Numbered from the stretch's first letter, positions 1 to 6,129 are shown. The stretch is 6,699 nucleotides of DNA from Candidatus Parvarchaeota archaeon (GCA_004195435.1 PSPM01000017.1:11676-18374), one strand, 5' to 3'. Made by a program: numbers and translations. Notes: generated by a model from the sequence alone, not told the origin.

Positions 1-1141
1 AAGCAGTTCCACCAGATATTATAACATTCATTTCATATTCTATTGCTAACCATATTAAAGCAGCCGTATCTAAACTACATGTTTTATTACTTATCAAATC
101 TATAATGGTGAAAGGATCTCGCGCGAATTTTCTTATCGTGATCGTATTCCCCTTTGTATTAATTGGATATAAAACTGCGTTTATTCTGTCCCCAGTTACT
201 AGGTGTGCATCAAGTAAAGGATTTAATACGTTTATTTGCCTTCCAACACGACGTGCTATTATGTTGGAATAATTTATTATTTCATCTTCGTCTTTCATTT
301 GAATGTTTGTTTCTAACCATCCGTATCCTTTGAAGAAAACCCTAACTGGTTCTTTTGATGAAGGTATTACTATTTCTTCTAAATTCGGATCTTTAATTAA
401 AAATTCTATTCTTCCAAGCCCAAGCATTTCTTGAATTAAATGTCCTACTAAAAAGTTTTCAGTTTCTTTATCTAGATTAGGTAATTTTTTCGCTATTACT
501 TTTGTTGCAGCTTTCACGAACCTTTCCTTTATACTTGCAAATGATTTAATATTTGTAAGTTCTTGCATACTTATTGAAGTTATTTCTATTAATTCATTTC
601 TCATTTCTGCTAAAAGCATATTTGTAGGCAGCCCTATTTCAGGGATATAAATTTGGTAACTTGTGCCTAATTTATCCTTTACAATTTCAACATTAACTTT
701 TGCTCTTTCTGATTCTATTTCATATTTTTCCAAAATTTCTCCTTTTTTTCTTGGAATTTTTTTAGGTTTTTCTATATACTGGATTTGTGGAGGTGAAACT
801 TTTGTTTTTATTTCCCCTCCATTTTTTACTGATTTTAGAATTTTTTCGCTTTTCTTTATTTCTTCATGTAATTCTTCTGGCTTGTGAGGTTTTCTTTTAA
901 AATTTTTAACCTTTTTAGAAATATTTTTTTTAACCTTTTTTAACAGTTTAACATTTTTTCTATTTTTATTCTTTTTTTCTCTTTCAAATAAATGCGTAAA
1001 AAATTCTTGTAATGCCTCATACCTCTCTTTTAAATCTAAGTGCCCCTTTTCTTCTTTTTTCTCACTAGGTTTAAAGAGAGACTCATATATTTTTTCTATG
1101 CCTTCTTTTTCTTGATTATTTCTTTTTTTCTTTTTCACCAT
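1..1141 (-). CDS. Type IV pilus/archaellum-type secretion ATPase (FlaI/TadA/VirB11-like), 3' end cut by the window edge
   Basis: I translated the complement from ATG at 1141 to the edge: 380 codons without a stop. The product is the N-terminal part of a hexameric traffic ATPase that powers pilin assembly at the cytoplasmic face of the membrane. Residues 1-120 are rich in Lys and Glu and of low complexity. The conserved N-terminal domain starts near residue 135. Family motifs are GLGRIEFLIKDPNLEEIVI (from G241), GDRINAVLYPI (around 318-327), ITIRKFARDPF (334-344) and ALIWLAIEYEMNVIISGGTA (361-380). The last runs into the Walker A loop, where the window ends, so Walker A, the Asp box, Walker B and the His box lie outside. 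The start overlaps the upstream gene by 26 bp, suggesting one transcript. GTG at 1138 is an alternative start. No Shine-Dalgarno is visible. The family is certain; the exact filament (pilus, archaellum, other) is inferred from the divergent pilin genes. Confidence 0.93.
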   Translation of the reverse strand, partial: MVKKKKRNNQEKEGIEKIYESLFKPSEKKEEKGHLDLKERYEALQEFFTHLFEREKKNKNRKNVKLLKKVKKNISKKVKNFKRKPHKPEELHEEIKKSEKILKSVKNGGEIKTKVSPPQIQYIEKPKKIPRKKGEILEKYEIESERAKVNVEIVKDKLGTSYQIYIPEIGLPTNMLLAEMRNELIEITSISMQELTNIKSFASIKERFVKAATKVIAKKLPNLDKETENFLVGHLIQEMLGLGRIEFLIKDPNLEEIVIPSSKEPVRVFFKGYGWLETNIQMKDEDEIINYSNIIARRVGRQINVLNPLLDAHLVTGDRINAVLYPINTKGNTITIRKFARDPFTIIDLISNKTCSLDTAALIWLAIEYEMNVIISGGTA

Positions 1142-1739
1142 CTTTTTGAATTAATTCTATTTTTGGATCTCCCACTAAAGGATAACTTATTTTAATAAGC
1201 TTCCCAGATTCTAAGATTTTACACCATTCCATACTTACTTTATCTGTTACTCCAAATGTTTTTGAGATTATTTCTAATCTTAATATTTTTTCTTTTTGAA
1301 ATAATTTGTAAACTAAATCTAAATCTGTTTCTGGTTTGATTTTTTTTACTTTTATTTCGGATTTTGAAGGAATGTTTTTAGTTTCTTTTTTTAAATTTAA
1401 AATTCCTTTTCCCAAATAAAATCCTGCTAGAATTAAGACTGCTAACCATTGAACAAGGATTAATATTCTGGAAGTTGGTGAAATTTTTGAGTAAGTATCA
1501 GAGAACCAAGAAACTCCAGTAACTTGCCCTGATATTCCTGGCAAATTCTCAGAACTTGATATTTGAGGAATTATAAATTGTATGACTGTATGGACTAAAG
1601 CTATTAGGAGGATGGTTGCTAACATAGTCTTTATTATTGAAGATTTTTTTCTTTTTCCCAGATTTTCTGGAAAAGAAGGCAAAGTAGAAAATTTCTTTTT
1701 GACAAGACTTTTTTCCAAATTATTTTTTTCTTTTTTCAT
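1116..1739 (-). CDS. Two-TM membrane protein with C-terminal winged-helix-like domain, pilus locus
   Basis: This 207-aa protein matches no named family I know. A basic N-terminus (1-34) precedes a hydrophobic segment at about 35-60, a ~30-residue polar loop, and a second segment at about 91-115. A Lys-rich linker (117-137) leads to a folded-looking tail (about 139-197). That tail has the helix pattern of a winged helix: DLDLVYKLFQKEKILRLEII, then SKTFGVTDKVSMEWCKILES, then GKLIKISYPLVGDPKIELI, ending in a Tyr-Pro/Gly-x-Pro wing. I recall similar tails in DPANN pilus and signalling proteins, but could not check. With two TMs, both ends would lie on the same side, most likely the cytoplasm, given the Lys-rich flanks. 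The gene precedes and overlaps the ATPase gene, so it may be an accessory that ties the motor to the membrane. It is divergent from the pilin genes. Function is unassigned. Confidence 0.8.
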   Translation of the reverse strand: MKKEKNNLEKSLVKKKFSTLPSFPENLGKRKKSSIIKTMLATILLIALVHTVIQFIIPQISSSENLPGISGQVTGVSWFSDTYSKISPTSRILILVQWLAVLILAGFYLGKGILNLKKETKNIPSKSEIKVKKIKPETDLDLVYKLFQKEKILRLEIISKTFGVTDKVSMEWCKILESGKLIKISYPLVGDPKIELIQKDGEKEKKK

Positions 1740-1817
1740 TATATTTGCGAGAATATTTAAATAGATTCTTTATCATAATTATACAGAGTAATTATTTTAT
1801 AAAGTTTACTTACCGAG
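1740..1817. promoter_or_regulatory. Divergent promoter region between the ATPase operon and the pilin pair
   Basis: This 78-bp gap separates two divergent units and must hold both promoters. It contains three TATA-like elements: the palindrome TATTTAAATA at 1754-1763, the palindrome ATAATTAT at 1775-1782, and TTTATAAA at 1796-1803. The outer two lie only 21-22 nt from the nearest ATG, shorter than the 29 nt seen at other genes in the window. The central palindrome could serve both strands with leaders of roughly 10-15 nt. No Shine-Dalgarno precedes either ATG. Which element is used is not decidable by eye. Confidence 0.5.
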
Positions 1818-2258
1818 ATGTTACAAAAAAAAAGAGGTCAAATTAGTACAGAGTATTTGATAGTTGTGGGTTTCGTTACTTTTGTAGTTATAGGTATAAT
1901 GGCTGTTGCTTATTTTTATATGGGGAGTATTAGAACTAGCATGCTTTTAAGTCAAGTTACTAACTTTGCAAATAAGGTTATTTCTAGCGGAGAAGAGGTT
2001 TTCTTTTCTGGTGAACCTGCAAAAGTAACAGTTAAAGCTTATCTTCCTGAAGGAGTTCAACAAATTAGATTTATAGAGGATCAGATAGTTTTTGATGTAT
2101 TAACTGATTCAGGTTTGAATGTTATAGCTTTTTCAAGTGATGTTCCAATAATTGAGGCGCCAAGTTCTATCACAACTTTCCAAGGTTTAAAGAATGTTAA
2201 GATAGAAGCAGTCACAGTTAATGGGGAAAAGGGAATAAAAATATATCAAGAACCATGA
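1818..2258 (+). CDS. Archaeal type IV pilin-like protein with class III signal peptide
   Basis: This 146-aa protein starts with a short basic leader, LQKKRG, followed by QISTEYLIV and a continuous hydrophobic helix to about residue 35. This is the class III signal peptide pattern (Q-x-S-x-E-Y-L) of archaeal pilins. Cleavage by an EppA-like prepilin peptidase is expected between G7 and Q8, which puts Glu12 at mature position +5, the residue important for subunit docking. Residues ~40-146 form an extracellular domain with alternating hydrophobic residues (probably beta-rich) and no cysteines. The small size suggests a minor or simple pilin. The gene overlaps the next pilin gene by 4 bp (ATGA), so the two are probably translated together, and it diverges from the ATPase operon that likely assembles the filament. 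The ATG at 1818 is the only start that keeps the leader. The pilin class is secure; the filament role is inferred. Confidence 0.9.
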   Translation: MLQKKRGQISTEYLIVVGFVTFVVIGIMAVAYFYMGSIRTSMLLSQVTNFANKVISSGEEVFFSGEPAKVTVKAYLPEGVQQIRFIEDQIVFDVLTDSGLNVIAFSSDVPIIEAPSSITTFQGLKNVKIEAVTVNGEKGIKIYQEP

Positions 2259-2686
2259 TTCTGAAAAAAGCTCAATCTGCTATCGAATTTGTCATTATTG
2301 TGGGAGCAGTCGCGGTATTTGTTATAATCTTTTTGGGAGTTATAAATGCTAATATTAGTGAGAAAACCAGGGAAAATAGAGATTTAGTAATGCAGGAAAT
2401 AGCTTTTGCTGTTCAAGACGAGATAAATTTAGCTTTTAGAGCTTCTGAGGGCTATAGTAGGCAATTTGAATTGCCTTCTGATCTTCTAGGATTGGAGTAT
2501 AAACTGAGAGTAAAAGAAGGTTCTATTTATGTAAGAAGTACTAATGAAAAACATGCAATGGCACTGTCAACTTTAGAGGATGATGTTTTGAATGTGAATT
2601 ATCCTGAAGGAGAAATTGATGTTAGCTTTCCAATTAAGATAAAAAAAGATCTTGGAATGGTTTCTGTTGATAAAGTAAACGTGTAA
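2255..2686 (+). CDS. Second archaeal pilin-like protein with class III-type signal peptide
   Basis: This 143-aa protein begins MILKKAQSAIEFVIIVGAV, with a hydrophobic helix to about residue 30. The leader LKKA is followed by Q7; processing between A6 and Q7 would place Glu11 at mature position +5, as in its neighbour. Ala instead of Ser at +3 makes it a relaxed version of the QxSxE motif. The soluble part contains charged helices (about 31-60) and beta-like stretches to the end, with no cysteines. It is not an obvious copy of the first pilin beyond the signal segment, so the pair probably forms different subunits (for example major and minor, or tip and shaft). The ATG lies inside the upstream stop (ATGA) and no Shine-Dalgarno precedes it, consistent with translational coupling. 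The gene ends 5 bp before the eL15 TATA hexamer. Confidence 0.87.
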   Translation: MILKKAQSAIEFVIIVGAVAVFVIIFLGVINANISEKTRENRDLVMQEIAFAVQDEINLAFRASEGYSRQFELPSDLLGLEYKLRVKEGSIYVRSTNEKHAMALSTLEDDVLNVNYPEGEIDVSFPIKIKKDLGMVSVDKVNV

Positions 2687-2691
2687 TAAGA

Positions 2692-2697
2692 TTTAAA
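2692..2697 (+). promoter_or_regulatory. TATA box of the eL15 gene
   Basis: TTTAAA in the context aagATTTAAAAAGc begins 29 nt before the ATG at 2721. Archaeal TBP sites are centred about 26-27 nt before the transcription start, so the start would fall at or next to the ATG, giving a leaderless mRNA. This makes eL15 transcriptionally independent of the pilins just upstream. Confidence 0.7.
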
Positions 2698-2720
2698 AAG
2701 CAATTTTAACAGAATTTAGC

Positions 2721-3305
2721 ATGGTAAAAGGAGTCTATCATTATTTAAGAGAAATTTGGAAGAAACCAGATAAAGAGCTAGTTAGGGATAGAATGATCGA
2801 GTGGAGAAAAGGAAATGCCCTGGAAGTTATTGAAAAACCAACAAGATTAGATAGAGCAAGAGCTTTAGGATATAAGGCGAAGAAAGGGTTTGTTATGTTG
2901 AGAGTTAAAATAAATAGGGGTGGAAGAAAAAGACCAAGAGCAGGTGTTAAAGGAAGATCAACAAGAAAACAAACTATTAGAAAAACATTAAAGATGAATT
3001 ATAAATGGGTTGCTCAAATAAGAGCTGCTAGAAAGTATAGAAATTTGGAAGTTTTAAATTCTTATTGGGTCGGAAAAGACGGTAAAAATTATTTTTATGA
3101 AGTAATTATGATTGATCCTAGCAAACCAGAAATAAAAAGTGATAGAACTATGAAATGGATAACGAAACCTGGAAATAAAAAAAGGGCCGAAAGAGGATTA
3201 ACTTCTGCTGCTAAAAAGTCTAGAGGTTTAAAAAGCAAAAGAGGAAAAAGTCCAAAATTGAAAGTGAGGCCAAGTTTAAGAGCTAGAGGCAGAGTTGGGA
3301 AATAA
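2721..3305 (+). CDS. rpl15e: Large-subunit ribosomal protein eL15 (L15e)
   Basis: This 194-aa, very basic protein has the usual archaeal L15e length. eL15 is shared by archaea and eukaryotes, absent from bacteria, and binds 23S rRNA in the large subunit. Recognisable parts are the N-terminus MVKGVYHYLREIWKKP, the stretch RLDRARALGYKAKKGFVMLR (41-60), the glycine/arginine loop NRGGRKRPRAGVKGRSTRKQ (65-84), VLNSYWVGKDGKNYFYEVIM (111-130) plus IDPSKPEI (131-138), and the C-terminal GLTSAAKKSRGL with VRPSLRARGRVGK at the end. It appears intact. Its own TATA box lies 29 nt upstream and no Shine-Dalgarno is visible, so it is probably leaderless. The next gene's TATA box begins directly after its stop codon. 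Its presence firmly excludes a bacterial source. Confidence 0.97.
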   Translation: MVKGVYHYLREIWKKPDKELVRDRMIEWRKGNALEVIEKPTRLDRARALGYKAKKGFVMLRVKINRGGRKRPRAGVKGRSTRKQTIRKTLKMNYKWVAQIRAARKYRNLEVLNSYWVGKDGKNYFYEVIMIDPSKPEIKSDRTMKWITKPGNKKRAERGLTSAAKKSRGLKSKRGKSPKLKVRPSLRARGRVGK

Positions 3306-3311
3306 TTTAAA
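3306..3311 (+). promoter_or_regulatory. TATA box of the 198-aa orphan gene
   Basis: TTTAAA begins immediately after the eL15 stop codon and 29 nt before ATG 3335, the same spacing as for eL15. The fit selects ATG 3335 rather than the TTG at 3332 as the start and implies a leaderless transcript. Confidence 0.65.
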
Positions 3312-3334
3312 AACTCTAATTTATTTTACTTTTG

Positions 3335-3931
3335 ATGATTACAAATAAGAATTTTTCTAACTTAAAAGAATTATTAGAAGAAAGAGATGTAGATTTTGAA
3401 AATATTGCTGATAAATATAAAAGTTATAAATATTATGAGCCAGATAGAGCTTTTTTTTTGGAGCATTATGAAAAAAGTTTCAAGGATTTACATTTAAAGA
3501 TGACTTTAGAAAGTTTCAAAGAAAATCTAAATATAGAAAATATCTATCCGAATAATAAAAATTATAATTTTCATTTAGATAATATTGGAAGACTTTTTGT
3601 TTATAAGTCAAATTTTTCTGGTAAATCTAAAAAAAAGAAAAATACTTTATCAAATTATGATAAGTTAATTAGTGTTAATAATTTTCCAGGAGTGATTGAA
3701 TTTTCATTATCTCGTTTTCCAAAAAAATTAGATATACTCAAAAGCAAAGATTTTGGTTATATGGTTTTGACTCCCGAGTCTAATTTTCAATCTTCTTCAT
3801 CCCCTAAATTTCTAAAAGATGGAGGTTTAATAGCTAAGTTTAATTTATCAAAACAAGAATTTAGTGAAAAACTTAAATATTCCTTACATAAAAATAATTT
3901 GAAATTTCTAGAAGAGATTTATTCAACTTAA
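3335..3931 (+). CDS. Unrecognised soluble protein, 198 aa
   Basis: I do not recognise this protein. It is rich in Lys, Asn, Ser, Phe and Tyr, has no cysteine, no signal peptide and no transmembrane segment, so a cytoplasmic location is likely. The N-terminal ~60 residues look helical and charged (LKELLEERDVDFENIADKY). The middle has YNFHLDNIGRLFVYKSNF (about 77-94) followed by a KSKKKK patch. A hydrophobic, more structured part runs PGVIEFSLSRFPKKLDILKS then KDFGYMVLTPES, followed by a serine run, GGLIAKFNLSKQEF and a C-terminal helix. The mixed alpha/beta pattern suggests a folded domain. ATG 3335 is preferred over TTG 3332 because of the TATA spacing. It follows eL15 but has its own promoter, so proximity need not mean a ribosomal role. 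It converges on topA, with 1 bp between its stop and the end of the topA 3' remnant. Confidence 0.72.
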   Translation: MITNKNFSNLKELLEERDVDFENIADKYKSYKYYEPDRAFFLEHYEKSFKDLHLKMTLESFKENLNIENIYPNNKNYNFHLDNIGRLFVYKSNFSGKSKKKKNTLSNYDKLISVNNFPGVIEFSLSRFPKKLDILKSKDFGYMVLTPESNFQSSSSPKFLKDGGLIAKFNLSKQEFSEKLKYSLHKNNLKFLEEIYST

Positions 3932-3932
3932 A

Positions 3933-4133
3933 TTAAGCTTTATTTAACTTCCAATTAGGATCAAATTTGAAATTCCAAGGTTTTCTCCCCTTTCTAAATG
4001 CTATTAACATTGGCAATCCGTCTTCAGATAGTTTTTCTGTTTTTTTAATTACGGAATTTGGAGGCAAGGAATAAGTCTGTTTACAGTCAGGGTATGCAGA
4101 ACAAGCTACAAAAGATCTCTTAGTTTTTTTAGA
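3933..4133 (-). pseudogene. topA: Out-of-frame, degenerate C-terminal zinc-ribbon module of topoisomerase I
   Basis: Past the topA stop, the +1 frame of the same strand stays open until TAA at 3935-3933 and reads YYSKKTKRSFVACSAYPDC, then KQTYSLPPNSVIKKTEKLSE, DGLPMLIAFRKGRKPW and NFKFDPNWKLNKA. This matches the order of elements in archaeal type IA topoisomerase C-terminal ribbons: basic strand, F-V-x-C-x-x-Y-P-x-C, T-Y-x-L-P, G-x-P, and G-R-x-P-W-x-F. The frame has no start codon of its own near its beginning and is closed upstream by TAA at 4169-4167, so the break lies within about 4131-4166. The first CxxC knuckle is absent, and the second ribbon has Leu-Ser-Glu-Asp-Gly and Phe-Lys-Phe-Asp-Pro-Asn-Trp where cysteines are expected. 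It may be a decayed tail, or be reached by +1 frameshifting to give a protein of about 730 aa. A sequence error could explain the frame but not the lost cysteines. Confidence 0.8.
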
Positions 4134-6129
4134 ATAATAAAGTGTTCTTTTCTTGTTCTTCCAATCTTAAAGTTTCAAGACCTTTCAAAATTTCTTTTCC
4201 AATCTCTAATTCTTTAGTTTTAAAATCTTTAGAAATATCTGTTATTATCTCCTCTGATCTTTTTATGATTATTTTTTCTTTTTCTTCAAAGCCAGATTTT
4301 GTTTTTAGAATTTCTTCCATTTTTTCTTCTAGATTTCTTGTAAGATTTTCATCAATAATTATTGGAGCATATTTTTCCAAAGCACCTATTAATTTTTCCC
4401 CTAATGGTGTGGCCTGTATACTTTTTCCATCTAAATATCCTCTTTCGAATAATATATCGATTATTGAAGATCTTGTCGCTTTTGTACCAAGCCCTTTTTT
4501 TTCTAAAATAGTTATTAGAGATGCTGCGGTATATCTTTTAGGAGGTTTTGTTATTTTTTCTGGAAATTCAATTTTTGAGATTTTTACATTTCCATTGATC
4601 TCTGGCAAACTTTTTTCCTCAATTTTTGCAGGATATACGTTCATCCAACCTTTATCGATGATTTTTGTTCCAGAAGTTGTAAATCTTTTATTTTCTTTTT
4701 CGGCATGTAAGTTTATTCTTTGATTTATTGTTTTAGCATTTTCAGAAAAAGAAGAAATGAATCTCTTGACAATTAATTCATAAATTTTTTTCTCATTTCC
4801 ATCCAAATTTTTGAATTCCCCTGTTGGATAAATTGAAGGATGTGCAGGATCTGTTTTTTTACCTTCTACAGGGTTATTTCTTGTTGCAAATTTTGTTTCT
4901 TTAAAATTTTTGGATAACTTTTTTAATATTTTTTTAGGTTCTATTTCTTTAGGTATTTTTTGAGATGAAGTTCTAGGATAAGAGATCAGTCCATCAAGAT
5001 ATAATTTTTGTGCTACTTTTAATGTATTGGAGGGAGAGATATAGTGGAATTTATGACTTTCTCTTTGTAAAGAAGTTAGATCAAAAGGATGTGGGGGCAT
5101 AATTGTTTCTTCTTTTTTTATTGTCGATGCTTCAGCTTCATTTATATTTTCAAATTCTTTTAAAAGTTCTTTATCAAAAATATCTTTTGGATGTTTAAAT
5201 TCGTATTTTCCAGAGGGTTTTTTTATTTTGGATGCCACCCAATCTAAATGAGCAATTGCTTGCCAATAAGGTTTTGATTTAAAGTTTTTTATTTCCTTGT
5301 CTTTGTCAACTATTATTTTTAATGCAGGTCCTTGTACCCTCCCAATTGATAATAATTTAAATGAGCCAGTTTTTTTTATTGCAGACATTAGAGCTCTAGA
5401 TAAATTTATTCCATATAACCAATCTATTTTATGTCTTGTTTCTCCAGCATATGCTTGCCCCCAATCTAAGGAGTCTAAAGGGTTTTCAAAGGATTTTTCT
5501 AATTCTGATTTTGTAAGTGTGGAATATTTCATTCTTTTTGCATCTTTTTTTTTCGTTACAAATCTTAATACATTCCACCCAATAACTTCGCCTTCTATGT
5601 CGTAGTCCGTTGCAATTATTATTTCCTTTGCCCTTTTAGTTAATTTTTTTAGCAAATTGAGATATTTTTTTGTGAATGCTGCAGATTTTTTTGTATGTGC
5701 CGGAGTCCATTCTGTTTTGAATATTGGCCAACCAGTTTGCCCTTTAGAATAAGTTAAATTGAATAAATGTCCAACTGCTGAAGCAACAATTATTTTTTCA
5801 CCATTCCTTTCTAGCTCATAAAATGGAACTTTATTTTCTGAGTATTTTCTTGCATTTCCTAATGCAGAAGCTATTTTTAGTGCTGCTTGAGGTTTTTCTG
5901 TAATTATAAAAATAGAGTCTTTTTTCGTTTTTTCTATTTTTACATTTTTTGTAGAAGCTTTATTTTTTCTTCTCACTTTTTTCTTTTTTTTATACTCTAA
6001 ATTTGAAGCGGGCATTGGTTTTCCAGAACTTTCTATAGTTGTAAGAGATTCTATAGAAGGTTTTTCTTTTACCTTTTTTTCTACAGTTATTTTTACATCT
6101 GTTGTTGGTAGAAATGATTCAACGGCCAT
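4129..6129 (-). CDS. topA: DNA topoisomerase I, type IA (archaeal), lacking an in-frame zinc-ribbon tail
   Basis: This 666-aa enzyme relaxes negatively supercoiled DNA by passing strands through a transient single-strand break. The TOPRIM domain starts at IFIITEKPQAALKIA, with E78 and the acidic triad in TDYDIEGE (D175, D177, E179). Further family blocks are RHKIDWLYGINLSRAL (232-247), GRVQGPALKIIVD (263-275), PPHPFDLTSLQRES (345-358), the active site LISYPRTSS with catalytic Y384 and R386, DPAHPSIYPTGE (427-438), GLGTKATR (546-553) and ERGYL (562-566). The catalytic core is therefore complete. Two oddities: residues 1-71 are a Lys-rich extension ahead of TOPRIM, which usually begins within the first few residues, and the ORF contains no cysteine, because the zinc-ribbon region lies in another frame downstream. 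ATG 6129 is supported by TTTAAA 29 nt upstream. The gene diverges from the membrane protein at 6230. Confidence 0.96.
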   Translation of the reverse strand: MAVESFLPTTDVKITVEKKVKEKPSIESLTTIESSGKPMPASNLEYKKKKKVRRKNKASTKNVKIEKTKKDSIFIITEKPQAALKIASALGNARKYSENKVPFYELERNGEKIIVASAVGHLFNLTYSKGQTGWPIFKTEWTPAHTKKSAAFTKKYLNLLKKLTKRAKEIIIATDYDIEGEVIGWNVLRFVTKKKDAKRMKYSTLTKSELEKSFENPLDSLDWGQAYAGETRHKIDWLYGINLSRALMSAIKKTGSFKLLSIGRVQGPALKIIVDKDKEIKNFKSKPYWQAIAHLDWVASKIKKPSGKYEFKHPKDIFDKELLKEFENINEAEASTIKKEETIMPPHPFDLTSLQRESHKFHYISPSNTLKVAQKLYLDGLISYPRTSSQKIPKEIEPKKILKKLSKNFKETKFATRNNPVEGKKTDPAHPSIYPTGEFKNLDGNEKKIYELIVKRFISSFSENAKTINQRINLHAEKENKRFTTSGTKIIDKGWMNVYPAKIEEKSLPEINGNVKISKIEFPEKITKPPKRYTAASLITILEKKGLGTKATRSSIIDILFERGYLDGKSIQATPLGEKLIGALEKYAPIIIDENLTRNLEEKMEEILKTKSGFEEKEKIIIKRSEEIITDISKDFKTKELEIGKEILKGLETLRLEEQEKNTLLF

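Noticed and set aside
663..887. Open frame of 74 codons on the plus strand, hydrophobic and Phe/Ser-rich
   Set aside because: It lies opposite the ATPase gene, whose translation is supported by family motifs; Phe/Ser-rich composition is what the complement of a Lys/Glu-rich gene gives.
1754..1763. Perfect palindrome TATTTAAATA as an operator
   Set aside because: It is AT-only and indistinguishable from a TATA box; similar sequences occur at the other promoters.
1582..1764. Plus-strand open frame with AGGAGG at 1606-1611 right before an ATG at 1612, resembling a Shine-Dalgarno site
   Set aside because: It is antisense to the two-TM protein and other genes here do not use Shine-Dalgarno sites; the motif is a chance result of the minus-strand codons.
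3332..3334. TTG as the start of the orphan gene
   Set aside because: ATG follows directly at 3335 and fits the 29-nt TATA spacing exactly.
4124..4130. Run of seven A on the coding strand as the cause of the topA frame break
   Set aside because: The stop codon uses the T before the run and its first two A, so changing the run length cannot remove the stop; the break must lie upstream of it, between 4132 and 4166.
4142..4723. Plus-strand open frame of 193 codons
   Set aside because: It is the shadow of topA on the other strand; topA carries the conserved catalytic and structural blocks.
5297..5605. Plus-strand open frame of 102 codons
   Set aside because: It lies opposite the conserved topA blocks from TDYDIEGE to GRVQGPAL; no sign of independent coding.
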